64,000 nt of DNA from Phylloscopus collybita (lineage: Eukaryota; Chordata; Aves; Passeriformes; Phylloscopidae), in assembly GCA_027886175.1 (NCBI GenBank), contig JAJNNQ010000040.1, positions 26,184,001-26,248,000 of the forward strand, given 5' to 3'. Of the stretch, positions 1 through 12,164 are shown in pieces. Both the position numbers and the translations under genes were made by a program. Position 1 is the stretch's first letter; each line of letters starts with the position of its first letter. A model generated the notes under the pieces. That model was not told the origin of the DNA. It saw only the letters and a program-made list of their open reading frames with translations, and did no database searches.

Positions 1-401
1 TCTGAGTACAGAAAACATTCTTTACCTTTTCTGTGTGGCCTAATATTGATGCTAGGAGAAACAGGCTGTTTTAACTTCTCCACAAGCCATTTTCAATAGA
101 AATTAAAACCAAAACTATATCAAAATACAGATTGTATTAAACATAACTTGAGATTGAAACCACCAGAGTTTTATAGCAAACCAAAGAAAGTTAAAATCAA
201 GTCCTGTTGAAAGTTTGCTGTCACCCTTAATCATTATCTAGGCTTTAATATTATGGCTTGTTAGTCTTGTAGCTTGTTGAAAACAGAATACAGACAATAG
301 CATGCAAGAGTTAAGCCTCATACCATAAAGTACCAGATAAAATAATTTCTTTTCCCACAGCCTTCTACTGTTATTCATATACTTATTCAATATAAACATA
401 C

Positions 402-618
402 CACTCCTTGGCCTTTTTACCAAGAACTCTTTGCCTGCAAGCTTTAGTCCTTTAACACTAATTATTTTCTCCATGCCTTTGGTTGTTGGTTTCTCTGGGA
501 AATGCATTTTAGGAGGAGCAGGATCTTCAGTGGGGCCAAACTTGTATTCTCTGCTCCAAATGCTATTGACATGATTATCACGTCGGTCATTCCATCCACA
601 ACTTCTCTGCTGCACAGG
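402..618 (-). CDS. EXO1: EXO1 coding exon 8
   Basis: Encodes residues 348-419 plus one base. It ends in [17 protein letters not shown], holding the KRPR nuclear localisation motif. Acceptor TTTGTAG|CCT, donor AGTG|GTATGT. The next exon is outside the window. Confidence 0.93.
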
Positions 619-3600
619 CTACAAAAAACAATTAATAACCAAGACATAGGTTTATAATCTTGCCTTCTATATATGAATTCCTGACTTAGCATACAAGCAG
701 GGAAATGTACATTTGTACATCTAGTGACACACTCTACATAAATCCTTTTTTTGTTCCCACAGTTCTCATGTTTTTCATACTTTCTGTTGTGCTCCCATGA
801 TGTCTTCATTTCAATATGGCACAAGTGACTAACTGCTTGTCTCAGACCAAATTTAAAGTTTAAAATTTATTTCTATTCAGGAAAGAATTTTGGATTATTC
901 TTGGAAGAAAACAAAAATTATGAGAATTTTCTCTTTAAAACAGTTACTTCTGTAAGCAGATTTAGGGTCTTACCTAAAAACTTTGAAAGTAAAACAGATA
1001 TTAAAGTCAAATGCCATGAAAAACAAAACTTTACCTTTAAAAAGAGAATTATGTGCATGGGAGCACACAGTTTCTGTAATACTGGAATCGCTTTCATTGA
1101 CAATTCGATTGTGGATAACATTCAATCACATTTCCCCATTAACATTCAGAACCACATCAAATTCTTAATATCCAACTTCATAATAAATATGTTACCTGTG
1201 CCATGTCAGGGTTATAATCATCAATTTGTTCCATTGTATTGATATCAATATTGCCAATAGCAATTTGAAAAGCAGTATCATCACCAACATGTCTGTTCCC
1301 ATCATAGTAAAGGAAAGTATATGAATATTACATTATGTTTCAACAACTGTAACATGGAAGTTAGAACAGTTTTTCAGCTAAAAAGCATGGCTAGAATATT
1401 AACCCAAATGATTAATACTACTACTCCCGGCTCAATCTGATGTAACAGCAATTATAATAGATCTGCAGTCTTTGGCAAATCATGAAAACCAAAATTAAAT
1501 CCTTCAATTATCAGCAGGAGAGGCGGCAACTTTCTCCTTCCTAATTTCTGCAAATGCCAGAGATTAGATGGCTTGAACATAAAAAGCTAGTAACTACTTT
1601 AACAGTCCCCTCTCTTCCTTAATTTTCCTAATCTTCCAGGTTGAAATTTATATTGCACAGATGTAGCAAAATGCTACCTTTTCTATAGGAAGAGTGATCT
1701 AGTAAAACAGGAAATGCTAAGATTAGAGACTGAGTTGAGCACAAATTGCAAGAATTAAACTGGAAGAGATTATAACACACAACACAGGCAGGAATTCAAG
1801 GCAGTCATAGAGCAGCCAGTTTATATTTAAACTGCATTTAACAATTTGTTTTCTAAACAAAATCAGATCAGAACCTTCTGCCTAAAATGATGTAGCAATA
1901 AAAGGTCATTTAGTTATCCCCTGCACTTTGAAAAAAATAGTTAAAATCAGAGAATAGGAGAAAAGAAGAAAATCCCTGCAAAAGCTTAAGACTGCAGAAA
2001 AGCCAGGCTTTAGTCAAAGCAGGGATTCAACAAAAAAATCTAAATACACCACAGATGCAATGAAAATTGTAAGATACCGCATCAGCTCACCCTCATTTCC
2101 CCATTCTGTTTCAACACAAAGGATACCGTCCTGCATAAGTTAATGTTTCTGGGTCAACATCATCTCCATATGCATTCAGAGGAACTAATTTTCTGTTGAC
2201 AGGATCAAAAACTAACTGATACAGGAATGTATTATTAGCTCGTGTAAAACCCTGTATGTATTCTTCTGGTACTGTTATATTCATCTTCAAGTACTGCCCC
2301 ATTTTCTTAATAACCTGTCAAAAAAAGAAATTACTCAACTGTTTCATTTTAACAGGTCACATGAAAGGTTAAATACATTTCAATTATTAATTATCTCTGC
2401 TTGTAATTAAATGTAGAATGAATGTCCTACTGCAACAAGCAGATTTAACTTAAATAGAGGAAGGAAAGAAAATAGACTTTGTACATTATTTTCCCACACA
2501 AATGGTCTACAATTACATAAATAACACAATTGAATTTTTACACCTCCTTCTTCAATAAATAAATCAATACAAAATGTGATCAGAAAAACAGATAATCTCC
2601 TTAAGGTGTATCTATTTAAGCTAATGCACACCAGATTCTTACCATTCATATTATCAGGACATATAAGCAATATGTGGGTGTACTTAAAATGGAAGAAAAA
2701 AAGAAAAAGCAAAACTAACCAGAATAAACCCTGGAATTTTGCTCAGAGATACATTAAAGCAAACAATGATTTGCATGGGAAAAATTCAAAGTTCCCTTTT
2801 TATTTCCTCAAAAGCCAAACCAGTTGCTTTGATGTCTGCTCTATATGATACAAAACATTTTAAAATTAAAAACTATAGTTCTTTGTCTGTGAGAGAAAAA
2901 AACCAAAATACACTAAAACACACAAGTAATTTAAGAAAGAAGATAGCACACTAAGTTAATTAAACTGCATATTAAAATGCTTTTCTGGATTAGATTTACC
3001 TGCCTCTAGGACAGCCCCATGAGGTATTCTTATTAGCTCTTAACCTCTCTACTCCCTTACTACCCACACAGAAGAAGTTAATCCCACCCTCTTAGCTTCT
3101 GTATTTCCTAATTTAATTCCATACGTTGGACAATAAAAAAACCCTATATTTGTTTTGCATCATAACACACTTCTCTTCCATACTGTTTTTAATATAGAAA
3201 TGTCCACATCCATACATATGTCATTAAATAAGATTCCCAATCTCTGCCCCTTCTGCACACAGATAAATCTGTACTTACACAAAAGTAACAGTTCATTGAG
3301 CAGTTTGAATAACTAATATGCAGAATCAGAAGAAAGCAGTAATGAGGGGAAAAAAAAATAAATCCAAGTCTTACAGAAAATTAAGTTTCCCTTCTAACAG
3401 AATATATCCTCAAAGGATTAAAATAATTCTTTACCTAAGTTTACTTTGGTATATTTCTTATATATGACAGCTTCAACACTTGAGTAAGTTTAGCTCAACA
3501 TCTTTCTAAGCACAGGTAAAAATATTTTTTAGTGTTCTCCTCAAAACGGAGGAAGTCAAGAACCCTTAATTTTTTCAATTCAGTGTTAAATTTCATATAT

Positions 3601-6600
3601 ACTGATGTAGACTCTCAAAAAATAAAACACAAAGCAAAACTGAGTTTACCTTTATGATATCTGGATTGTTGGCTAATTTTAGTAACTTGCATGCTTTAGC
3701 TAACCCAATTCCATGAATTGAAGGGAGGTAGTCACAACCAGAAAGAATACACATGTAGCGGAATTTCTCTTGTGTAAATACATTTCCAAGCTGCTTGCAG
3801 TTTCCTAGCCGAGTTTGATCAATCTCTAGTCCATTTCCAAACTTGTCAATTTTCAGAAACACCTGAAAATTAAGAGAAAGTGAAAACAATATTTTTCACC
3901 TATATATGGTGGTTCATTGCACTTGGTGGAAACAAGAGACACAAACCGCTATTCTCATCTCTTCTGTTTCCCACACTTGCTGTAGAAGAGTTAACCCATA
4001 CATCAAACATATTTGGCAGCTTCAAACTCTACTTTGAGAGAGGTAAATGCTATTAGTATTTTCTTCCATACCTTTTTACATCCAAAAGCCAAAAGATCAG
4101 AGTCCTCTGTAATTATAGCTTGGACCACGCCAGTCTTATTAAGATAAGCCAGCTGAGCATCAGCTTCATAAGGAGCAACAATACAATCAACTCCCTGGGC
4201 TCGTGCAGCCTGCACATAAACAAGAAGCATACAAGTACTTTGCATTCATTTTCACTAATTACCTTAAGAGAGCTGAAAACAAAAAAACCTCTACATCAAA
4301 AAACCAACATCATGACTTTTTTAATCACACACCCATCCTGTCCCCAGTGAGAGTTCAATACTTTATAGTCAAAATCTCAACTTTTATGCAGTTTAGATCT
4401 ATATACACTGGTTTACAAAAACAACCTTTCCTATAACACTATTACCACTGGATGTGACCACAAGTGACGGCTTCAAACTCATGCAAGTTATACTCTGGAC
4501 AAAGGAGAACAGGACTAGAACAAACTTAATACTTCTTGATAAAGACCCTATGATTGCATTGAAAGTATAGCAAAAAACTAGTAGAACAATTTTTAATCAG
4601 CCAATTTTTTTTCTGTATTTTTTTAATCAGCCAATATTTTTTTCTATGCTCAGAAATCAGCCAAGGGAAAAAATGCAAAAAAAATTTGATTTTTTTTTTT
4701 TTTTTTGGTGCTGCAAAAGTGAAACGGGTGTTACCAAATTTAGCTCATACTGGTAGGAAGAGATGTGTTTTGTTTGACACATCGTTATTATTTATACAAA
4801 TTGGCATAACAAACTTCAAGTTTGTTAGTTGTGCCTAACACAATCCAATAACATACAGGACAACTGGAGACCAAGGAGATGGGAATATTTTCTTTCCTAT
4901 GCAGGAGAGGCAGTGATGTAGCCACAAAAATGCAGAGTAGGATATGCTACCTATCGCAGAGGGTTTTTTTTTTTAACTGGCATTATCAATAAAGTTGACA
5001 ACTTACTTTAATAACTTCATGAGCCATAGCGTGGGTAATATTTACACTGCGCCCAAAACATTCTCTAGCTTCTGACAGTCTCCCTTCCTGCAACAATTGT
5101 TTCCCCTTCAGAAGACTGGCTTGACGCCTCCTAAAAGAAAGGCAAAAAATATCCACCAATCTCAGATTATTTTTCACTTAAAAGAGCAAACAGCAGAAGG
5201 GACTAAGAGAGACAGGTAAGAAAGGGGGGGAAATTGCAACACCTTTCAAATCTGGGCTACTGCATAATTTTTTAGAACAAATCAATAACTAGGTCATTGC
5301 ATTGACAAGGAGAACTAGATTTGAATGTTGAAATTGTTAATATTTTCTCAGAAAACAGTGAGGAATAGGAACTGAAATCAGTAGTGTAAAAGAAGAAACG
5401 CACCCACTCAGCTTGCAGTAAAATAGATTTAATGGGAGTTGGGAGTATCTGACACTAGATACTTATTGATTTAAAGGACAGAAAACCTAATTTACTTAAT
5501 TTCATTAATCGGAAATTGTTCACTTCACGCTGAAGGACGCACGTGTCTCTTGAGAATCCATAAATAACAACGACTACCAAAAAATTCTCATAGCTTCAGT
5601 GAAAGGTCCCATTTATAGAGACCTGAATCTGAATTTGAAACAAGTTTATCTTGTTAGTTGCAGAGAAAGATGAGGAAAGGGGTGCTATTTTAAAATAAAA
5701 TTATATTGGGAAACAATATTTTTGTCCAGAAATCAGAAGCGTGTGTAAACTAAAAGCCTCTAATACATTACAGGAACTACTGCTCAAAGGTTCACTTCCT
5801 TCCTCTATAAAATGGCTTTCATTTATGAAGTGCATTTCTATTTTTGGAATAAAACCTCTAAGAAGTTTGAATGATTTCAGATACAAATTAAAAAATATCA
5901 CACTATATTGCAGGGGGGTTCACCAGAGCTTACTTCCTAGCTGAAGTTTGAGGGTTTTTGATTTTTACTGTGGTGATAAAGCTGCTTTGCTTGCAAATCA
6001 ATACAGTTTGGTACTTACTCTCGTCGTGCCTTTTCCACTTCTTTCTTAGAGGGTAGGGTACATCCATCAAATACCAAAATTGGTTTAATTCCAAATGAGA
6101 GGAGCATATGAACAAGTTTCATACAGAAAACTACATAACTGTAGCAACAAGAACAAAAGTAAGAAAAGAGAGATAAAGTTTATTGTTAACCACAAGTCTA
6201 TTACATATTTTCTTTCTAGTTGCAGGAAAGGCAAACTGTAAGTTTAAGGCTTGTTCAAAAATCATAACAGGCTGTATATTCCCCCAGTATCACAAAAAAC
6301 TAAGAACACTTGAATGCAGTCTGGTTGGCTTTTTACCAAGAGAAACAATCTGCTTCCCAATTCAGAACTGTGCTGACTGCTCCTCTCTCCTAGACAAAAC
6401 GAAATTCAAGTATAATTCAGCTGATTTGGCTACATTAGGATTTGATACTGACCAAAATGTGACCAGTTAAGGCATGGATTGTCTTTTTACTTTCAGCAAC
6501 TCAGTTCATAATGGCAAAAAGCAGACAAGCACAGTACATGACCTTTTCCCAGAAAGGCAGACTAAAAGCATTTTGTAGAGTTGGAAGTGATGGGGTTTAT

Positions 6601-8608
6601 TTAATCTCTCCTTGTGAACTAGCCACTCTTCTCTCCAGATAACAGATATATCCTATGGACAAGACATACAAATCTATCTTCCCATATCAAAAATACAAGC
6701 ACAGCACTGAAAATATTCCAAATGACAGAAAACTCCCCTTCTGTACAAACTGTGAAGATGGTATATGGCCCAGGAGGCAACCCTACCTTCACTGGCCATC
6801 CCTTGAAAAAGTATTTGTTGGGCATTCCATGTTATTTATTCCCCCAGACCTCTCACCTTCTTACCTTTATTTCTACAGATCTGTATGAGATCATTTTATC
6901 AGCAGCACAGAACTAAAATCTAGTAACTGCTGTAAACACTAAGCAAGCACATTGCAGTGATGCTCAAAGAAAAAAAAAGCAAAGTTTTAAAAATTTATTT
7001 TAAAGACACTGTTTAAAACAGCAAGAGCAACCTCATCAACAGAGGAAGGGAGGACAAGAGTGGGATTTAGAACCATTTTAGAGTGCAAGGATATGAGCAC
7101 TGAAGAAACTAGATGTAGAGCTACCAAAAAATAACTATGATTTTTAAATGACAGAAGCAAACGGCACTGTAGCTATATAATACCTTCATCCAGATGAACT
7201 TTAAAGTATGAAAGGACTCTACACCATAGTTAAGGTACCAGTCTAGCACAGGAACAAGATTTGCCCATAAAGTACTCATGTGTTCAAATACAACCATTCC
7301 AAAGTTTCCTACGACTGTGAAAATTTCTCCTGACACAATTTTTTCCTCAACTGAAGTGTATCCTATTCCCAGGACTCTGAGGAACCTCCACTACCTTCAA
7401 GGTAGGGTTGGATTGAAACTCCACAGCTCTTCAGATTAACACAAGCAGCAGTAAATATTTGAATCCATTTGCAAAACACCAACTCTCTTTTGCCTCCAAT
7501 CAAACATCTGATGGATCCAGGGTCCCCTGGGTGGTGCCACGCAATAGGACAAGAGGCAGCAGGCAGAAACCAAAACACAGGAATTCCACTAGAATATAAG
7601 TACAACTTTCTTGCTGTGCAAGTAACCAAGCACTGAAACAAGTTGGCCAGAGAGGTTTTCAAGTCTCTTCTCTGGAGATATTTGAAAGCCATCTGGGCAC
7701 AACCCTGAGTAATGTGCTCTAAGGCAACCTGCAGGAGATGGCATCCAGTGGTCCCTTCCAACCTTACCTATATCCCATCTACAACAGGAGTTCAACCCAC
7801 ATTTGGGGTTGAAGAGATGGGCAAGAAATGCAAACCTGATCTAAGGTGTGGAGTTGAATCTGAAATATGACCGCAATTTTTGTTCGTTTCCTTCCCTAGA
7901 AATATAACTGTGTAAATGTATTTTAGAAAGGCTACTTTAACTAAAAACGTAGTACGGGGTAAGCAAAAAATCTTACACCTTATTCAGAGCACATCTCTCA
8001 AAATTCCTTGGCATCATTACCACCTTTGTCACAGCAGTAATTACAAACTCTCTTCGCATACAAAAAAGGCATCTTAAAATAATGTTAAATTTGAAATTAA
8101 AGAATTGCACGTACAGAAGTTCATCAGAGAAATTAAATTATAGTTGAGAGCAAAACATGCTAGGAAAAAAAAAAAAACTATAACTGCTACACCCTTGGGT
8201 TCTAACCAAAATATTTTGAGAATTTTTTCCCCAATATGTACTTCAATTTTTTTTTTTTTTTTATTTTGCACAGCTGGAAAGCTGTTTATTTATCGTCAAA
8301 AATTTTTCTTTTCTGAGTTCAACTCAGAATTCAGAAACAATAGTAAGAAGCGAAACTACTATAACTTACTTTTTAGTTTAAGAAACACCAAGTTAACAGA
8401 ACTTTAGTTTGCAAAAGGACCGAGACTTAAACGTAAGAAAGACTTACAAATCCGTGGGCTCTCCTCGGGCCAGCTTCTCAGCACAAGCATAGGCGCCTTT
8501 GTGCAGCCAGCAGTAGGTGTCCACAGCCACCGTCAGCCCTTTGTATTTCTTCACGTGGGAAGGCTCGGCAGCCTCCTTGATGAACTGGAGCAGGCCCTGG
8601 ATCCCCAT
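402..8608 (-). CDS. EXO1: EXO1, exonuclease 1 (5' part, coding exons 1-8, residues 1-419)
   Basis: EXO1 is a nuclear 5'-3' exonuclease and flap endonuclease of the RAD2/FEN1 family, acting in mismatch repair, DNA end resection and meiotic recombination. Joined exons: 8448-8608, 6019-6138, 5007-5130, 4072-4209, 3650-3862, 2127-2314, 1196-1292, 402-618; all have GT/AG borders and compatible phases. Translation starts [13 protein letters not shown], the N-terminal signature of the family, at 8608. The metal-binding residues known in human EXO1 are at identical numbers: D30, D78, E150, D152, D171, D173, D225. The nuclear localisation motif KRPR falls at residues 415-418, against 418-421 in human. 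Residue 57 is Val where human has Gly. The C-terminal half (MLH1/MSH2-interacting region) lies beyond the left edge. The following gene upstream is divergent and the promoter is a CpG island. Identification is very secure. Confidence 0.97.
1196..1292 (-). CDS. EXO1: EXO1 coding exon 7
   Basis: Encodes residues 315-347 ([14 protein letters not shown] ... [11 protein letters not shown]), matching the human stretch VDDSIALQIALGN ... QIDDYNPD. Acceptor AACAG|ACA, donor CAG|GTAACA. No long ORF marks it. Confidence 0.92.
2127..2314 (-). CDS. EXO1: EXO1 coding exon 6
   Basis: Encodes residues 253-315 ([19 protein letters not shown] ... [12 protein letters not shown]), the C-terminal edge of the nuclease core. 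Acceptor GACAG|GTT, donor CG|GTATCC; the split Arg codon joins exon 7. Confidence 0.94.
3650..3862 (-). CDS. EXO1: EXO1 coding exon 5
   Basis: Encodes residues 182-252. It contains SGCDYL (catalytic D225) and the helix-two-turn-helix [17 protein letters not shown] that contacts the DNA backbone. Borders TTTCAG|GTG and AAG|GTAAAC. Confidence 0.96.
4072..4209 (-). CDS. EXO1: EXO1 coding exon 4
   Basis: Encodes residues 136-181. It carries the family I-domain motif [12 protein letters not shown] (E150, D152) and [11 protein letters not shown] (D171, D173). Borders GTGCAG|GCT and AAG|GTATGG, phase 0 on both sides. Confidence 0.96.
5007..5130 (-). CDS. EXO1: EXO1 coding exon 3
   Basis: Encodes residues 94-135, including [16 protein letters not shown] and [12 protein letters not shown], the helical-arch side of the nuclease. 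Acceptor TTTTAG|G, donor AAA|GTAAGT, phase 0 at the 3' end. Confidence 0.95.
6019..6138 (-). CDS. EXO1: EXO1 coding exon 2
   Basis: Encodes residues 54-94 (YVVFCMKLV ... [13 protein letters not shown]), with metal ligand D78. Acceptor CAG|TTATG, donor GA|GTAAGT. Missed as a long ORF because the exon is short. Confidence 0.93.
7545..7782 (+). mobile_element. CR1 LINE fragment (3' end), in EXO1 intron 1
   Basis: The stretch has the order of avian CR1 3' regions: GACAAGAGGCAGCAGGCAG, then a TGTGCAAGTAACCAAGCACTG segment, GGCCAGAGAGGTT, and finally AGTGGTCCCTTCCAACCTTA. It is 5'-truncated and non-coding, in the orientation opposite to EXO1. The short ORFs here are by-products. Confidence 0.85.
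8448..8608 (-). CDS. EXO1: EXO1 coding exon 1
   Basis: Encodes residues 1-53 plus two bases of codon 54, including the N-terminal helix and catalytic D30. The start is fixed by the family-invariant MGIQG; an in-frame ATG 45 bases upstream (8653) is rejected because it precedes that signature. Donor is TTT|GTAAGT, phase 2. Confidence 0.95.
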
Positions 8609-8621
8609 GATGCCGCAGAGG

Positions 8622-8629
8622 GCGGGAAA
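8622..8629 (-). promoter_or_regulatory. E2F-type site just upstream of the EXO1 start codon
   Basis: The minus strand reads TTTCCCGC, the canonical E2F/DP motif, 14 bases upstream of the ATG. S-phase expression is expected for a replication and repair nuclease, so an E2F site is reasonable here. Occupancy is inferred. Confidence 0.6.
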
Positions 8630-9027
8630 AAAACAATAAAGGAGCGGACACAAAGCCGAGCGCTTTTTGCTCTTGGTTGCTACTCCAGATCTCCGCTCGA
8701 GGACCGTCAGGTCAGCTCACGGACGGGGCGCTGGGCCGCGCCAGAGCCACGAGAAGCTCCTGCGGGTGCCCCCACGCACCCGGCTCGGGGCCGTTCCCCC
8801 GCACGGCGGCGGAGGCTGTACCTCGTTGCGGGCCGGCGCTGCCCGGGGAGTGGGGCGAGAGTGAGACCGAGGAGGGACGCGGAGACTCGGCCCCCGCCTG
8901 CCCGCACCTCGCCGGGGCAGCCGCGGCTCCTCCGGCCCGACCCGGCTCAGCTCGGCCACGGCGCGCGGCGACCGCCCCGGGCTTTCGAACAGCGCGCGCC
9001 GAGCGCAGTGGCCCCGCCCCGCGGGCC

Positions 9028-9117
9028 GGGACTACGATCCCCATGGTGCCCCGCGCGGGGACTACGATCCCCATGGTGCCCCGCGCGGGGACTACGATCC
9101 CCATGGTGCCCCGCGCG
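9028..9117 (+). repeat. Three tandem 30-bp units with ZNF143/THAP11-like motifs
   Basis: Three identical 30-bp units (9028-9057, 9058-9087, 9088-9117) follow one another without spacer. Each contains ACTACGATCCCCATGGTGC, which matches the vertebrate ZNF143/THAP11 promoter motif ACTACAATTCCCAGAATGC at 14 of 19 positions, including the ACTAC and CCCA blocks. The 30-bp period is close to three helical turns, so bound factors would sit on one face. The array is 420 bp upstream of the EXO1 start codon. Confidence 0.8.
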
Positions 9118-9309
9118 TTGCTGACAGCGTTCCTCCTCACAGACCCTGTCAGGCGGACGCGGCTCCTGGATAACAGGAACGTGGTTAACGGGAAGTTTAT
9201 AAACATTAAATACGCAGAAATCAAAAGGCACCGCAGAATTGTAAGAGGACAATGGACTGTAGCCAGCGCCGTGAGAGGGGAGGCGAGGGGCTGACGCGGG
9301 TTACTGAGC

Positions 9310-12160
9310 GCCAAGGATCAAGTGAGGGACAGATGTTATTGTTACAGCACTGACACCCTGGGGTTAATGTAAGAACGAATGGTCAAAATTATAATTATGT
9401 GATACAGATTTTTTTTTTTTGGTCAGTTAATGTAAGGGTTTGCTTGCATAAATAAAAACAAAAATTGCAGTAAGTAGTGAATGTAGGCCAATATCTACCA
9501 GATAGCAGTTTCTTTTTCTACATGCCATTTCAAAGTCTCTGCAGTTCTTAGATACTTTGACTCAGTGACATGGATGACTCAGTCAGCAGTGTAGAAAGCA
9601 ATCTTTCCAGAAAGAGGACAGCAAAGTTTAAATTCAATGCATTCTGGAAAGAGCACATCTGAACTCAGCTAAGAATTGCATAGAAATAACTTGGCCACAG
9701 TGATAAGATGTTTTAATGTTGAAAATATTGGTTGAATTCTGCTGTGCCAATTCTTTTTTCACTCTGTGATTCTGACTATATATGACACACTCCACAGGTT
9801 TTAAACCCAATTGCAGTTAGAATTCCATTTGGATTAGGTTCACTTCTCTTACAAATACGTTCTTCTATCACTTCTGACATTTCTTTTTCTCTCAAACTGC
9901 TGTGCTCTTGGGAAGAACAGTAATCAAAGTAGACAATGTAATGTACCAATATCATTCAAAGTCCTACGTGCAATTCAATTAGATATACTTTTGACTATTT
10001 TCTGTAAATTATGTTAAAGTGGTCCTAAGGTGAACCTCAGAGTCATAACCACTAGAGCCAATGAACTTGTATTGAAAGAAGCCAGAGCTACAGAGCTCTT
10101 GCCCAACTCAGCTTTTCCTTTTCAATTCCTTCACCTGAAAGGATGGTTACTTTGTAATTGAAGAGTTAGCGCAACGTGCCTTACCATTCAGTGTATTACA
10201 AACACCTTCAGGCATGTATGAACTAGTATCACCCACCCTCCTGACATCTCATAACTTCTATCAAATAACAGAAGCTTAACACCATGACTCAAAGGCTTTG
10301 TTGGTTTCAGTAGAGCTATCTTGACTTAAAACTGGCTGAAGACACGGATCTTTAAGTTCGACAGCATCTCTTGGAAGAAAGTAGTCAGATGGTAACATTT
10401 TGGTGAGTTATTCCTTTGAAGAATGCCGTAGTATTGCAGTTTTATTTCCCAGAGGTACCAGATGAAACAGGGAAGCAGCACTGCATTATGGTGAGTTACA
10501 AGAGCCGTGGTAATATAGAGAATTCTTTTCTTTCACAAGTAGCCCCTGTATCAGGAGAGCTGGTAAGAGTAGAAATTACCATGCCAAATCTCTGCTGTTT
10601 TTCCTTTCCTTGAGCAGTTTCGTAATAGTGACTTGCAGAATACATTTTAAGGAGATCTTGAAGTAGAAAGTACAGCAGAAACATTTTGTTTTCTTTGCAA
10701 CTGTTTTCTGCTATGTAATAATAAAAAAAGAGTCATTCTGAGTATAGCCTAGTTGACCCCAATGGAAATTTGAGATAGGTATCCAAGATAAAAGCACTGA
10801 AGTACCTCTAGAACTGCTTCTTTCTCAACACAGCTCTCCTAAAGAGAGGAAATGGGATCACTTCTGATGTAAACATCCAACCTTTACACAGACAAGTAAA
10901 GCAAAATTGAATTTGTCCCACTGTGCACTACAGTGGGCAAGGACATCTTAGAGATTTTTCCTAAACTTCCTTCCGTAGTGTCTGGCACAGCTGGAAGTGT
11001 CCTCATGCAGTAGATTAAAATACTCAGAATGGAAACCGGCACGTTGCTGAAGTTCACAATCAGACCATCAGCTTTGGTGATGTTAGTAGATTGGGTGTCT
11101 GGTTTACACAATTTTTTCCAAAATTTCAGTGTATTTCTTATTACTGCTACTATATTGTTTTCACTGCTTAAGAAGTTGATCACTTTTATCTCAAAAAGTT
11201 GGTTTCAAAGTTAGTTGGACTATTTAATCAATTTCTTAGAAAATAAATTTGATTTCTGATAGGTGGCAGTATTACATCCACTGCACCCTTTATCTGTTTT
11301 TTATTGAAATTTCTATTTATGGACTATGTGTTTTCACAGCTTTTGTTAGCTTAGCTAAGAAGCCAGACTTTAATACTACAAACAAATTCATAAACAGTTG
11401 TACACACTTGAGAGAAGTTTAGAGGATGGCAAACTATATTTAGTAGCAGAGAAAATGTTTTTGAAAGCTCCTTATTTATCAGGAAAACATTATATGAATA
11501 GTGTTAGTAAAAGTTATTAAAAACCTAGATTATCTAGTTAGCATAGTTTTCATATGGTTGTCTGCTGTAAGTTAGTGTGTTAGCTTAGTATCTATTCTGG
11601 ACTTGTGTTACGTGTGGCTGTGCTACTTCTGGCTTTTTTTTTTTTTTTATCTCTGGAAACGCAATGTCAGTATAGAGAACAAAAGCACGCTAAATTCTAG
11701 TATCCCAGTGCATATTTTTTTCCCGTGTGATCTGTCGTTGTGAAATCCCACATCCGGGTGCTGCTGAAGCCTCCGTTCCTTGTAGCTGCATGGCTCAGCC
11801 TGGCCCCTAGGGGCTTCTTGGGACAGAGCCTCAGCTGCAGCCGAGCGCAAGGGGCAGTTCAGTTTCGCTTTCGAAGGAGCAGAGGCAGGAAAAGCTTTCT
11901 AAATTTGTAGGTAAATCTTCAAACGAATCCTGCAGTCATTAATACCACTTCAATTTACTCTTTTTTTACCTCACAATAACACAGGTGCCTCCAGACTCTC
12001 CAAGTCTGTCCAGAACTTGAGCTGTGCCAAGGTGACTTTCGTCAGTTTGGGAATTATACAGAGCTCTCTCTCCATTTATCATTAAGGCACGATCTAGTAG
12101 CATTAACAGCTTGACTCAATAATTAACAAGAAATTGCAAAAAGACAAGCACAGTGCTGCT
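9310..12160. other. Intergenic region between EXO1 and the FGase-like gene
   Basis: AT-rich sequence without a convincing exon. It has a T-run at 9411-9420 and a T-rich tract near 11632-11648. From about 11750 to 11890 GC content rises, and an interferon-type motif is seen at 11861. No recognisable transposon; short open frames here have no family look. Confidence 0.6.
11861..11874 (+). promoter_or_regulatory. IRF/ISRE-like element upstream of the FGase-like gene
   Basis: AGTTTCGCTTTCGA fits the ISRE core AGTTTCNNTTTC; the other strand gives the IRF core GAAAGCGAAA. It lies about 350 bp upstream of the putative TATA-like box of the plus-strand gene. A single 12-base match can arise by chance, so a role is inference. 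Confidence 0.4.
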
Positions 12161-12164
12161 GATA

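Larger units (their letters stand above)
619..8447 (-). other. EXO1: EXO1 introns 1-7, with the left-edge stretch 1-401
   Basis: Introns lie at 6139-8447, 5131-6018, 4210-5006, 3863-4071, 2315-3649, 1293-2126 and 619-1195; 1-401 is intron 8, incomplete. They are AT-rich. The one repeat I recognise is a CR1 3' end in intron 1 (7545-7782). Homopolymer tracts include 17 T at 4690-4706 and A- and T-runs near 8164 and 8250. I see no further exon or RNA gene in them. Confidence 0.8.
8440..9310. promoter_or_regulatory. CpG-island promoter of EXO1
   Basis: A sharp switch from AT-rich to CpG-dense sequence covers the first EXO1 coding exon and about 700 bases upstream of it. It includes a GC box (GGCCCCGCCCC, 9010-9020) and the triple 30-bp repeat at 9028-9117. 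No TATA box is evident on the EXO1 side. The island could also fire a divergent plus-strand transcript, but no gene start is visible there. Several overlapping open frames of 60-207 codons are GC-driven artefacts. Confidence 0.85.

Noticed and set aside
8501..9294. Open frames of about 200 codons across the CpG island with repeated peptide units
   Set aside because: They merely read through GC-rich DNA and the 30-bp triplicate; several frames on both strands are open, and there is no homology or splice context.
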